Assembly: GCA_903813345.2 (NCBI GenBank)
Contig: CAIIXF020000009.1
Coordinates: 13,158,347-13,218,346, forward strand
Source of the DNA: Owenia fusiformis
Taxonomy: Eukaryota > Annelida > Polychaeta > Sabellida > Oweniidae
DNA: 60,000 bases
Direction: 5' to 3'
Made by a program: the position numbers and the translations under genes. The notes beneath the pieces were generated by a model. It was not told the origin of the DNA. It ran no database searches and was given only the letters and a program-made list of their open reading frames with translations. Shown piece after piece: positions 23,213-35,097 of this stretch (position 1 is the stretch's first letter; each line of letters opens with the position of its first letter).

Positions 23213-26200
23213 ATGGCTCAAGTAAAACAAAATCGAGGAGAAAATCAAATGGAACAGGAGCGACAAAATGGAGAGATTCAACAACCGAAATCGCCAGAAC
23301 AAGCAGACATTCCCACAGATGACATACATCGACATGTCAAAAGAGTGGAGAACATTGCTGATGGTCGTCTACAATCCGGGAACAAGGGCCAGCTCATAAA
23401 ACCACCTGTCTTCAACAACGCAAGTTCAGTAAGTAACCCAACATCTTGGATAGATAAATATGATATATATGCACAATTTTCAAAGTGGCAAGATTCGGAA
23501 AAATGTACATTCCTCAAAATATTTCTTGGTTCTAACGCAGAGGTATGGTATGATGATTTACCAGTTGATATCAGTAGCAATTGGAAATCGTTGAAATCAG
23601 CATTTATTGACAAATTTGCCAATCAAACACCTCGTTGGGCTAGAGAGGAAGCTCTTTTAGACCGTTTTCAACAGGTTAATGAAAACGTTGAAGATTACAT
23701 TAATGACATAAACATGCAATGCTCAAAATTAGAAATTACGCCAAATGAAAAGTTGAGAATTTTTGTCAGGGGATTAAAATCAAATATCAAAAAGTTTGTT
23801 GTTGCCAGAAATCCAAACAGTATGCAATTAGCTGAACAGTACGCAATATTAGGAGAATTAGTAGATAATATCAAACCAGTTACACAAAAATTATCAAGTG
23901 AAAATGCAATGGTTAATGAATCTAAACTGCTTGAAATAATTCAACAACAACAATCAGTGCTGACATCGCTCTCAACTGAGGTTAGCATTTTAAAACAAAA
24001 TATCAACAAACCTGAATCAAGAATTGCATACACATCTAACGATGACCAGTTGTCAGGTTTTGCTGTGTATTGCCAATGTAACAGAGGTTGCCATTCTAGT
24101 CCTGCTGGTATATATCCAAAAGTTTCAATGTCAACTAATGCAAAAGATGTATTTTACAATGATCAGAGTCACAGTGCTTTAAGTTGTAATTCAACTTCAA
24201 AAGTTCAAACTAGGTCTGCAGGAAGAAACAGCTGGCAAGAAGGTCATAATCATTCCTCAAATCATCACAACATTCAAAACCAGGGATCAAAAGGTCACTT
24301 TAAATACAGACGAGGTCATGTCTCAAATGGTGTATACAGTAGGTTGGCACTGGCAGGACAGCATAAGAATCAAAACATACAAACACAAAATAAACAAAGA
24401 ATGAGGAAATCAAATTCAGTCAAGAAGCCGATTCAAATTTCCACATGCGCTCCTATTTTGACCAGCCAAATTTTCAGAGATAATCTCATCAATGTGTCTT
24501 TTGCTGGACATGATTTTAGGGCTTTGGTAGACACTGGTGCTCAAATATGTGCAATAAATTACAATGTGTTGAAACGATTTCCTGAACTTGTGACTCAAAT
24601 TCAAAACTCAAGTGTAAAGAAATGCGTGACCGCAAATGGCGATTCCTTACAAATAATTGGAGAAATATACACAACAATTGATATTGCGGATAGGACAGCT
24701 CAAATAAAATTGCAAGTCATAGATAACTTAGATCACGATATCATTATCGGGGTCGACTTTTTGTCAGCTTATGAAGTTACAATTGATTTCAAATCCAAAA
24801 AGATACAATGCCCAATACCAGAACAATCAACTCTGTTTGCCGATAGAGATATAGTTATTCCTCCAAAGTCCGAAGTTGCGTGTTTAGTGAAAACCCGAGA
24901 CAAATTTCCGAATGGTGTCATAGGAGAGTGCAGTAGAATTAATTTGAAATTACCGGTAGTAGTTGCTTCATCAGTGTCTTGTTTACAAAATGACCGCGTC
25001 CCAATAAAAATCATGAATATTACAGAAAATGAAAAAATTATTTACAAGTCTACTAAACTGGGCAAATTCACATGTTTGACTAGTGATACGGAACTGGTTA
25101 GTCTATCAGCAGGCCAAAACAAGCAGATAAATAATTCTAAACAAGAAAGAGACCACATGTCAAACAGATGTTCTAAGAACACAAGATCATACCAGAAGGG
25201 CAAAACGACTCAAAGTGAACCTGTTTACCGGACATTAAACAATGACGGTAACAACAGTTCAAGTAACTCAAAATGGCTGAAAAGTAAAATGAATCATACC
25301 GAAAATCAAAATACAAAATACTTCACTCATACACAAGGTAAATACACTAACTGTAGTACAAGTAACTCAACATGGCGCTGTGGTCAAATGAACAATATTA
25401 ATACAACAACAGGTAAACCGCAAAACAATAACCCATTTAAATTTAATTTCACAAAGACTGAATTGAACGAGGAGGAAAAATGCCAACTGTTAGAAGTGCT
25501 TGATAGACACAAGGGGGCATTCCTTGGTCCAGACGGCAAAGTTGGATTTACAGACATAATAGAGCATACTATTCCTCTCATGCCAGGAAGTAAACCATAT
25601 AAACAACGTCCATATCGAGTTTCACCTGATAAAAGACATGAAATTTCAAGACAGGTCAAAGATATGTTAGACCAAGACATCATTGAACCAAGCACAAGCA
25701 TGTGGGGTGCACCTGTTATATTAGTTAAAAAGCCATCCACAAAACCCAATGAACCACAACAATTTCGATTCTGTGTAGACTGGAGAAAATTAAATGCCCA
25801 AACAGTGGAAACATCTTTTCCAATGCCTCTTATCAATGAATATATAGAATCAATTGGCTCCCAAGCACCACAATACTTTACAAGCATTGACCTCGCAAAC
25901 GCATATCATCAACAAAGTTTAGCAAAGGAAGACAGAGAGAAAACTGCTTTTGTCACGCATGAAGGGTCATTCCAAATGAAGCGTACAGGCATGGGTCTTA
26001 GAGGTTCTGCAGCTTCTTTTCAACGCCTCATGACGTCAGTTTTGCAAAACTTGAATTGGACATGCGCATTAGTGTATTTAGATGATATTGTGGTTCATAG
26101 TCCAACATTTGACCTACATTTACAACATATTGACGCAGTGTTGTCACGCATACAAGATGCTGGCCTGAAAATCAAAGGTTCCAAATGTCAATGGGCACAA

Positions 26201-28960
26201 AAAGAGCTCAAATATTTAGGTCATATAATCGATCGTTCAGGTTCTAGTCCAGATCCAGCTAAGGTGGAATGTGTGAAGAATTATCCAACACCCAAGAATG
26301 TTAAGCAAATCAGACAATTTCTGGGAGTGTCTGGATTCTATCGCAGGTATATCAAAGGATATTCAACACACTCGAGGCCATTGACCATGCTCACTCAGAA
26401 AGATACACCATTTGTATGGGGCATGGATCAACAGAAAGCTTTTCAATATCTGAAAGATACATTATGTAGTAAGACAGTATTAGCATATCCAAATTTTGAA
26501 GCACCTTTCACACTAACTACTGATGCGAGCAAACAAGGCATAGGAGCGTGTCTATCACAGAACATTCAAGGTGAGGAAAAAATCATTGCATACGCAGGCA
26601 GGTCATTGTCTGCTGCAGAGAAGAACTACTGTACAACCGATTTAGAGGGACTTGCAGTTGTCTGGTCAATCAAGTATTGGAGACAATATCTTGAAAATTC
26701 CAAATTCACAATAATCACAGATCACGAGAGTTTGAAATGGTTTTTCAATCAGAAACAACTGATCGGGTCAAGAAGAGCAAGGTGGTCTCTATACCTCCAG
26801 AACTTCAACTTTGAAATAAAGTATCGACCTGGCAGGATAAATGGGTTAGCTGATGGACTTAGTCGCAGAGAATACCCACCTCCCAGTGATCAAGTATTGC
26901 AACAACAAGTGGATGAAGAACTGAGGATGTTTCCAATGGATGTCAACATTCAACAAGGAAATACAACCAAAGGAAGTAGAAGCAAGATGGGTCAAATAAA
27001 ACCAGATACACCACCAATGAGGTCAATTCGTACACGTGCACCAAAAGTGCCATTGAATGAAGCGAAAACATCAGATAGTAGGCAAACTGAAGAATCACTG
27101 GATGTCCATGAGGATCAAGGTAAGGAAATGAAAGATATATTATCTCCTCAACTACAGTCTAATTTGAGACGAGTTGCGAAATTACAAAGAGAAGATGCTT
27201 TTTGTACCAATATCATTAAGTACATTGAGGATGATCTCCTACCTAATGACACCAAACAAGCCAGGCGAATCCTACTGACGTCAGCAGACTTCATAATGCA
27301 GAGAGGTGTCTTATATCATTGGCATCAAGACAACTCAAGAAAACAAGCCAATATGATACAACAGTTAGTACTTCCATTAACGTTGGTTGACATGGCGTTG
27401 ACGAGTATGCATGACGATGTTGAAGGAGGCCACTTTGGGCTGCAGAGAACACTTGCGAGAATCAAAGAAAGATTCTATTGGCCATTCATGAACAAAACAG
27501 TAGACAACTGGATCAAATCATGTGTGTCGTGTAATGGGCGAAAGCCGGGCGCCAGAGGAACTGGGAAATTGCTACCTATGCCTATTCCCGATGCCATATT
27601 TTGTATGTGTGCTATTGACGTTCTGGGACCATTGACAACATCAAGTCAGGGAAACAAGTATATCGTTAGCTTTACTGACCATTTATCAAAATATTGTGTT
27701 GCCTTACCCTCTGCGAATCAATCAGCAGAGACAATAGCTCAGTTATTGTTTGACCGGGTTTTCTGTATTTTTGGTGTTCCAATGAGTTTATTGAGCGATC
27801 AAGGCCAAAACTTTTTATCAAATCTTGTGTCACAACTATGCTTGATGTTTAATTGTCAACGAAAACGCACCTCAAGCTATCACCCGGCTTGTAATGGGCA
27901 GGTAGAAGTGCGGAACAAGGTGTTATGCAACATGATGGCGATGTATGTTGACAAGCAGCAAAAGAACTGGGATCTGGCTCTTCCTGCAATCTGTCAAGCA
28001 TACAACTCATCAGTACATGCATCCACAAACCAAATTCCAGCAGTGATGATGTTTGGCAGACTACCAAGAATGGTAATTGACACAAATTACATAATTCCTG
28101 ATAATGTCTCAAATGATGTTCAACAGCATCTTGCAAGAATTATGAAAAATGTTGCAGATGCTGAGCAGAGTGCTAAAGATGCTTTAACTCAGCAGAAACA
28201 GCAAATGAAGGAGTATTGTGATAAGAAAAATGAGAACAAACGATCTGATTTGGCATGTGGAGACATTGTATATTTACATGTTCCACGCGTGACACCAGGC
28301 TTATCAAAGAAATTGGCATTCAGCTACCATGGCCCATACATTATCTATGAAATGTCAAACAAGAACTTGAATGCAAGATTACGCAGACTCAGTGATGGAG
28401 TGCCAATGAAAAACAAAATACATATCAACAGATTGAAGAGGGTAGCGGAGAGAATAATCCGACCCCAGGATGATGAAGAGAATGAGGAAATTGACGACAA
28501 TTTTGAAGTTGATATAAATGACTTACCACAAAACAGTTTTCTGATGGAAGAACCAGCACCTGGCAATAGCAGTAATTGTGATGAAGACAAAGACAAAAAC
28601 TTGAACAATGATTCATCCAAACGAAGCAAAACAAAACAAAAATCAAGTCAAAAGAAAACATGCACAACAAAACACACGAAAAAATCAACCAAATTAAGGC
28701 CACCTGTTTCATCAGAAAGTGACACTGAGTTGTCAGAACCCGAGTCTGATGACCAGTTTTTCGAAATAGAAAATATCCTCAAAGGTAAATTTGATTCCAA
28801 GGGAAATCGTTGGTACTTTGTGAGTTGGCTTAACTATCCTGAAGATGAAAATTCATGGGTGAAATACGAAGATTTAACTCCAGATATGCAAACGCATGTT
28901 AATAAAAACACCATTCAAATGTCAGGTAAACCCAAATCGTTGTCCCGTAATCGTAATTAA
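23213..28960 (+). CDS. Gag-pol polyprotein with C-terminal chromodomain
   Basis: A single frame of 1915 residues. A retrotransposon Gag region lies at about 60-210 (WIDKYDIYAQFSKW). I see no classical CCHC zinc knuckle, only a Cys cluster (CQCNRGC) near 290. The aspartic protease motif DTG is at 440-442. The reverse transcriptase (about 830-1010) has YLDD at 955-958. RNase H has the TTDAS Asp at 1104. Integrase has the zinc site (H1400, H1407, C1437, C1440) and the catalytic triad D1469, D1529, E1565 with 35 residues between the last two. A GPY-like motif is near 1707. Residues about 1849-1900 are a chromodomain (WYFVSWLNYPEDENSWVKY), which in chromoviruses targets integration to marked chromatin. 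No frameshift site separates gag from pol. Confidence 0.96.
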   Translation: MAQVKQNRGENQMEQERQNGEIQQPKSPEQADIPTDDIHRHVKRVENIADGRLQSGNKGQLIKPPVFNNASSVSNPTSWIDKYDIYAQFSKWQDSEKCTFLKIFLGSNAEVWYDDLPVDISSNWKSLKSAFIDKFANQTPRWAREEALLDRFQQVNENVEDYINDINMQCSKLEITPNEKLRIFVRGLKSNIKKFVVARNPNSMQLAEQYAILGELVDNIKPVTQKLSSENAMVNESKLLEIIQQQQSVLTSLSTEVSILKQNINKPESRIAYTSNDDQLSGFAVYCQCNRGCHSSPAGIYPKVSMSTNAKDVFYNDQSHSALSCNSTSKVQTRSAGRNSWQEGHNHSSNHHNIQNQGSKGHFKYRRGHVSNGVYSRLALAGQHKNQNIQTQNKQRMRKSNSVKKPIQISTCAPILTSQIFRDNLINVSFAGHDFRALVDTGAQICAINYNVLKRFPELVTQIQNSSVKKCVTANGDSLQIIGEIYTTIDIADRTAQIKLQVIDNLDHDIIIGVDFLSAYEVTIDFKSKKIQCPIPEQSTLFADRDIVIPPKSEVACLVKTRDKFPNGVIGECSRINLKLPVVVASSVSCLQNDRVPIKIMNITENEKIIYKSTKLGKFTCLTSDTELVSLSAGQNKQINNSKQERDHMSNRCSKNTRSYQKGKTTQSEPVYRTLNNDGNNSSSNSKWLKSKMNHTENQNTKYFTHTQGKYTNCSTSNSTWRCGQMNNINTTTGKPQNNNPFKFNFTKTELNEEEKCQLLEVLDRHKGAFLGPDGKVGFTDIIEHTIPLMPGSKPYKQRPYRVSPDKRHEISRQVKDMLDQDIIEPSTSMWGAPVILVKKPSTKPNEPQQFRFCVDWRKLNAQTVETSFPMPLINEYIESIGSQAPQYFTSIDLANAYHQQSLAKEDREKTAFVTHEGSFQMKRTGMGLRGSAASFQRLMTSVLQNLNWTCALVYLDDIVVHSPTFDLHLQHIDAVLSRIQDAGLKIKGSKCQWAQKELKYLGHIIDRSGSSPDPAKVECVKNYPTPKNVKQIRQFLGVSGFYRRYIKGYSTHSRPLTMLTQKDTPFVWGMDQQKAFQYLKDTLCSKTVLAYPNFEAPFTLTTDASKQGIGACLSQNIQGEEKIIAYAGRSLSAAEKNYCTTDLEGLAVVWSIKYWRQYLENSKFTIITDHESLKWFFNQKQLIGSRRARWSLYLQNFNFEIKYRPGRINGLADGLSRREYPPPSDQVLQQQVDEELRMFPMDVNIQQGNTTKGSRSKMGQIKPDTPPMRSIRTRAPKVPLNEAKTSDSRQTEESLDVHEDQGKEMKDILSPQLQSNLRRVAKLQREDAFCTNIIKYIEDDLLPNDTKQARRILLTSADFIMQRGVLYHWHQDNSRKQANMIQQLVLPLTLVDMALTSMHDDVEGGHFGLQRTLARIKERFYWPFMNKTVDNWIKSCVSCNGRKPGARGTGKLLPMPIPDAIFCMCAIDVLGPLTTSSQGNKYIVSFTDHLSKYCVALPSANQSAETIAQLLFDRVFCIFGVPMSLLSDQGQNFLSNLVSQLCLMFNCQRKRTSSYHPACNGQVEVRNKVLCNMMAMYVDKQQKNWDLALPAICQAYNSSVHASTNQIPAVMMFGRLPRMVIDTNYIIPDNVSNDVQQHLARIMKNVADAEQSAKDALTQQKQQMKEYCDKKNENKRSDLACGDIVYLHVPRVTPGLSKKLAFSYHGPYIIYEMSNKNLNARLRRLSDGVPMKNKIHINRLKRVAERIIRPQDDEENEEIDDNFEVDINDLPQNSFLMEEPAPGNSSNCDEDKDKNLNNDSSKRSKTKQKSSQKKTCTTKHTKKSTKLRPPVSSESDTELSEPESDDQFFEIENILKGKFDSKGNRWYFVSWLNYPEDENSWVKYEDLTPDMQTHVNKNTIQMSGKPKSLSRNRN

Positions 28961-31883
28961 ATATGTAGCATCAACGTCAGCGATTTTTGAGAAAACAACT
29001 GGTGTAATATTGGAAAAATTGCCAGACTATATCTTGTTACTTGGTAAATTGTGCAAAATAATTTGATTAATGCCAAACAAAATGTCATCAAACGGTACAA
29101 TATAAATATAAAAAATAAATTGAAAACACAATTAAGGAATAAAATCACAGGTGTTGATATTTTGAGTGTTATGAAGTCAAAAGGTGCGTGGATGATTGGA
29201 TAATTTATTGAAATGAAAGAAAACAATTACATCATTTCCAATATAGGGGGAGGCTAACACCTTTGTTTTTAATTACCATCTTGATATCAACACCCCGAAT
29301 ACTGTATTGTTGACGTAAAATAATTAATAACCAAACATTATTTTAGGCGGTACCAGAAAATGAGGAGCAGGGAGGCTATCTCGTGTTAAATGTCTTGTTA
29401 ATTTAATATACTTGTTTGGTACAGGTTACGATAATCGCTGTTATGGTTATATTTGCTGCATAGAATAACTGGACATCTCTAGTTACTTTGTAGGTCAGAG
29501 AGGATACATAGCTGAAGCTGCCATATGGGGGTCATTAATCAAAATGTCTATCAAGATGTGGAAGTGTGGTAGGCAAATTAAAGATAAGCATTACATTATG
29601 TAATTCTATCTGGATTAGCCTTATAAATGATATGTACAGGTTGTTCTACAATTTGTACATAATATACAACACATACATAAAAAAAAGAAAATCTATACAA
29701 ATAAATGATAATTCTAGTCATTTATGAGTATCTATATTTTTAGAGGGATTGCTACCCTTGAAATTCGCTGAAATGTTATGTAAATGAAGCAGGACAAAAA
29801 GGTTATTCGACGAATCTTCACGTCCACGATTGCCGCACTTACTTAACATTAATGTATTCAAAACAATGTGTTTTACATTACGTCAGAATACAAATATTAT
29901 GATTGGTAGGAATTATTATATCATATCATATGATATTGATTCAAATTACCAACACGTATCGCGTTTGAGCTCTCTATTTGTATTGGAATAGAAATACCTT
30001 GATATAAAAAAAATCGCGTATATAAACATAGTGCTTAAACCGATTTAAGAATAAAAGAGTACTATAAAAGGTACAGTATAATTATGATATTCAAAATAAT
30101 ATGCGTGAATTACTAAAGCATGAGATATTAGTTGATTAACATTTAGATTATTAGCCTGGCCAGGGTACTAACAAAATCAGCAAATATTAGTGCGTAGCTG
30201 AGAAAATCTTAAATTCAAAACATTTTGACAAGTGTCTACAAGGTGACTGATGTTGCATTTATGCACATGTGTTCCGTTTGATATTTCTGCATCATTTCGA
30301 AATCATAGGATGGTTTAACTAGTCTCTAAGAAATACTTGTACTTCCAAGCTCATTCATGAATTTGGGAGTGCTCACTTTCATTACGGAATGGCTATTGTG
30401 TTGTATGACAGTAACTTACTGACCTGGTTGACCTGTTTAGGTGTAATTAGGATAAGGTTCAATGTTGTTCTATGCTTACTCAAAGCAGTTGGTTTCAATT
30501 TATCTATGGTTGGAAAAACATTATTAATTTTTTTTGTGTTCGATATCCCCGACGAGGAATTCTTTCCTTTTTCTATTTTTATGCGAGCTCGCGAAATAAA
30601 CAAATTTTAGAATGAGATTCCACTTTGTAATTGTTTTCCAAATCTGTAAAATGTTACAACGTAAAATTAAAAAATAATACAATTATACATATAATCTCAA
30701 TTATAAACGCCCTCTTTTTTTTAAACATCTACAGCTAAGATGATTTTGGTATACCAAATTACATGTATAACCAAATCCCAATTCAAAAAATGTAAATATT
30801 CCAAATTTTTTATGTTATTTTTGTGCCAAGTTTTGGCAGGGTCGACCCATTTATGAAATGCACTTACCCAGTGTCCAATTTTTCTTATCCCCCTTTTGAA
30901 AACAAATATATGTCCCAATTACCCCAATCATTTTTTTAAACTTTTGAAAACCCCTTTTCAACGAGAACATCGTACGTTGATGTTAGTTGGTCCCTAAATT
31001 GTCTCCCTCAGAGATCTGGGGTACAGTATGTCCGAAAAAGGCTGGGAGCCTGTGTAAGTGAATGGAGAAGCATCACAAACAACATCGATGCCAGTGATAC
31101 AGACTGCGATACTTTATTGCAACTTTGCCAAAGAAACAACAAGTGCCGAAATTCTGACCATCTCCAAAGAGAGAAGATCTACTACGCGCTACGATTTATT
31201 CAAGGGTTGCTTCAAGTTTATAGTTTCAGGTTCCCAAAACAGGGCAACAGTTATGCCATCTATAGACGAGGTCGAATCGAACAGAGAATTGCCATCTCAA
31301 AATGCTGAATGACAAAATGACACAATCAGAGATATATGGAACGATATTCTCCCAAATGCCAGACAATAAGTCACAATGCTAAAAGTGACTATAAAACAGA
31401 ACATTGATATACGACAAATATTTGAACACGTGGACGATTAGATGTGCATTAGATGTGCTACAAGATTCGCAGAACATTCTACTGACAGATGAAGCATCAA
31501 GATTGATACAAGAATGAATTAACATTTGCGCCTGATCCAGATGAGATCACAATTATGTGACCCGAATGATGAATAAAGTTTAGATAACTGAACATAATCC
31601 TGTTGATTGGTAGCAGGATGGACTTTTCTATACATATTAATGAAGAAAGTTATCAATGACTGTTTGGTTAAATAAAAACACTCGTCATAACTGTGTTACC
31701 GCATGTACATGTATTTAATTGCCAAGATCACGCATGAGTTACCAAATTATTGTAATAGTCATAGAAACTGTGAATTTTAAAAAATATTGTACGTCATATA
31801 CTTAAGGGTGAACATATTACTTTCGTACGTCGTCAGACCAGCATTAGAAAATGTATCGTTATGAAGCTATGTAATAATTCTCA
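28961..31883. other. Non-coding region between pol and the 3' LTR
   Basis: About 2.9 kb with no long frame. Frames at 30389-30610 and 31058-31312 are short and unrecognised. It is within the LTR pair, so it moves with the element. It may be a lost third gene, captured DNA or a regulatory spacer. Confidence 0.7.
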
Positions 31884-31898
31884 GGGGAGAATTTTCCC

Positions 31899-31912
31899 AG
31901 AGGAGGGGCGAG
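31899..31912 (+). promoter_or_regulatory. Polypurine tract
   Basis: AGAGGAGGGGCGAG lies directly before the 3' LTR, the position of plus-strand priming. One C interrupts it. Confidence 0.7.
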
Positions 31913-32700
31913 TGTTGAGAACAGTATTTCACAATGCTGACAGCCCAAGATTTATTAGGTACATCCTGAGGTCAGTTCTGTTTATAAACATGCTCCTGAT
32001 ATGACTGGATCTAAATATGTAAATCAGCTTTCCTGTAATCAATTATAGCCAGGTGCATGACGAAGGTCCAACGTTTGTCTGTTCTTGCATTATCCTGACA
32101 ATGACATCATTTCTATCTTTAGAACTCTATGTAATAAGTGACCAATCAGAGTCAATGATGAGATGCGTTTTGTTAACGTTTCAAATGGTATATAAGTTGT
32201 GAATGAATGTAAGATCAGGGTGAAGAAAATGATAGTGGAAAGATGGTGGGAAGATAGTGGAAAAGAATCTGAAAACTTACAATCGTCATGATGTCGGAAA
32301 ATAAGTCAAGGAGCCGAGGAAAGGAAATGGAGAAAACTAGGTAAACGAGGATGCCAAATTTAACATTGGTCTGACAGAGTAAACGAAAGTGAAATGGTTT
32401 AACGTACATATTATTGTTCACATGTTCACAGTTGATTAAAGGTTACACATTAATAAAGTAATTGTATTATGTAACTTATATTCGTTATTCATATTTGCGA
32501 GTACGGTAAGACTAGACGATCTAAATATCTCTCACAGCCAAGCATTTTCATGTCACAGCCAAGCATTTTCATCTCACAGCCAAGCATTTTCATGTCACAG
32601 CCAAGCATTTTCATGTCACAGCCAAGCATTTCGTATTATACAGCCAAACAATTCAAACATTAAATTAATCATTAATAGGTGGCAAAAACCACGTATAACA
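31913..32700 (+). repeat. 3' long terminal repeat
   Basis: 788 bases, offset exactly 9591 from the 5' LTR throughout, with no difference found by eye. Confidence 0.97.
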
Positions 32701-32704
32701 CTTA

Positions 32705-34276
32705 TCTCGGATTCTCTTACAAATCTCGATTATGTTATGAGTTTTTGATTGTTATTAGTTACAAATTTTACTGTCAGCGAAATAAGATCCAGTGATAATT
32801 GTAAAACTTGATGAGGAACAGCAAACTTTGAAGAATAAAATAACGAAAATTAATTGAAAGTGTGTAGTTATGACGTAGTGCACGGACCTGGGGACAATTC
32901 GGGAAATACGGGCTAATCTCAGCTTTAAGCGTTAATATCTGCCTTATTTAAAAAACTGTGTGCTTGATATATCATTTTGAAGTATTTTTTATTCGCATTT
33001 TACTGAAATTATTTTTCCTTGAAAGGTTTGATGGGATCTACTTTATTTTTAATGTTACATGTACCCCGACATCGTCAAATACGCTGTAAGACGTAACATT
33101 TCACGCTTACACGGTTCGTTGAAATTGGGATAACATTTGAAATACTGATCAGAATTTCACTAAAATTTCACATTTTATTCAATAGAACATGTGCATTTAT
33201 GACGTCACAACTGCATAACGGCTTTAGTTCAAATTGTCTTACATAAACGCTTTTAAAATTTTGAAGGCGAAGGAGACAAGCAATAAGTTTACCTTTATTT
33301 AACCTTCTAATTTAGGTCTCATTTCAAAAAAATTAACTGCACAATATTGTCATGGCGAAATCTACAAAACAATAACCGATTTCTTTATTTTTCAAATAAT
33401 ATGAAAATGAGAGTTGCTTTTAGAAATGTAACGCATCGATTTTTACCACAAATTCCATACATAATATCAATTTTTACTAACGCCCCGAGTGGATTTCCCG
33501 ACCGTTTTCAAAAATCAAAAACATTTTAGGAATATTGTCCTAGAGATCTTGTTGTTCTGTGAATTTTACTAGGATTGAATAAGAATAAAGAATCTTATTT
33601 TTAGGTTGACTAAACTTGACAAAATATTACGCTCCGTTTTTGACGTTATAAGGCTGATTGCGCCCTATACTGATACTGCCCATTGTTTTGTTTGGTATTT
33701 TGACGCCATAATGTTACGCTAATTGCCCCCAGTTTCGTGCGACGTGTAAGTCTGTTTGAAAGTTGTATTCGAAACAATTAGCTGTTGTCCCATTATCATA
33801 TGCTTTTTTCTACCCAGAATATTACAACATCGACCCTATGAATTGGTGTGGCGTTAAGCCTAAATGAATGAAACGTATTGAAACATTCGTCATATCCACG
33901 ACATTATTTTCCCATTACAAAAGGATTGGTCAGACGAAATGTATAGAAGGTATACGAGAATAAATATTCTTTCGGGAAAAATAGTAATGTTAATGGTGAG
34001 TATGAGGTCACCCTTAATTCAATAACAAGATTCATACACCCTAAGTTGAGCAAACTGAATCAGACAATAAATCCATATGGTAACCAAATAATTGCGAATC
34101 AATCTATTATCTAAACTAATTTGTGTTAGACTACCCGATGGCTGGGGGTAATAATTATCGCTTAGTATATTTGTCCAGTACACTTTGCTATAAAAAGTCG
34201 AACGAGTTCACACCTCGCTCCTCAACAACATAAAAATATGTAAAGCAAAAAAAAACGATTGAACCAAATTAGCTAT
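32705..34276. other. Intergenic, nothing recognised
   Basis: AT-rich DNA after the retrotransposon. No exon chain, tandem repeat or transposon end seen. Confidence 0.4.
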
Positions 34277-34277
34277 A

Positions 34278-35096
34278 AGGGAACATGGGGCAAAACGGCC
34301 CTAAAAATTTAATTTTAAGTTGTTCTGTACGGGGTATTCTTTTATCTGTCAATCATCGCGCACTTTGATGTTCCACTTTATTAATGGTTTGTGGTTTACA
34401 TTTTTTGAGTGTTTTATACTTTCCTAGGACTATCTTCTGTGATTTTTCAATGGTCAAAAATATTGTCGAGAGTGGGGCAAAACGGCCCACCCTCTGTTAA
34501 ATGGGTTTTAAAACCAAAATTAATCGATTACAAGACTCGTCCATACACATCTTATCTCAGACGTTCAACCCTTTGACAGATAAAGTATTCTTAACCCCTA
34601 CCATAATTCTAGTCATTCGATATGTGTCGGAAGGAAATAAGGTACAAGCCAAATGTTAAAATCGTTATATTTGAAAACCAATTGTTCTTACACAATAAGA
34701 TTTTTGTATGTTATAACATGTGTGGGCCGTTTTGCCCCAAAGACATGTAAATTTTCAAATAGGCGTCATTTTAATTTGCCTAATATTTGAAGCTCGAATT
34801 TTTTACAAATAAAGAATAAATATGCATATGTAAAATGTTATATCAAAACGATATTCTATTGTTGCCGGATTTTTTAGAGATTCTCGTGGGAGGGGTAATT
34901 TACAAAAAAGAGGGTGAAAAGTAGAACTACCTCTTACGAAAAGCGAGACGCTGCTTGGTTAAAAATGGGCGGTCGAGAAGGTGGCAGAAATTTCAAAATT
35001 CGATTATGTGACTTTTGAAGAACCATCTTTTTATAGTTCAAAAGATATTTCGATGGGCCACTTTGCCCCAGAGGGCCGTTTTGCTCCATGTTCCCC
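34278..35096. mobile_element. TA-flanked inverted-repeat element with GGGGCAAAACGGCC motifs
   Basis: The ends are inverted copies of GGGAACATGGGGCAAAACGG, one mismatch apart near the tip, with TA on both sides. Further copies of GGGGCAAAACGGCC or its complement occur inside at about 34491, 34727 and 35058. The interior has no transposase, so this looks non-autonomous. Confidence 0.75.
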
Positions 35097-35097
35097 T

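Larger units (their letters stand above)
22322..32700 (+). mobile_element. Complete Ty3/Gypsy chromodomain (chromovirus) LTR retrotransposon
   Basis: A 10.4 kb element with 788-bp LTRs beginning TGTTGAG and ending ATAACA, flanked by the 4-bp duplication CTTA (22318-22321, 32701-32704). In order it holds a primer-binding site, a single gag-pol frame, a non-coding region of about 2.9 kb, a purine-rich tract and the 3' LTR. The two LTRs look identical base for base where compared and have the same length, which indicates a very recent insertion. The polyprotein has no stop or frameshift, so the copy may be active. Confidence 0.96.

Noticed and set aside
25384-25887. 167-codon minus-strand frame
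   Set aside because: Shadow of the gag-pol reading frame.
31058-31312. Frames in the 3' part of the retrotransposon as an envelope gene
   Set aside because: Too short, no signal peptide or membrane segment, and no recognisable envelope feature.
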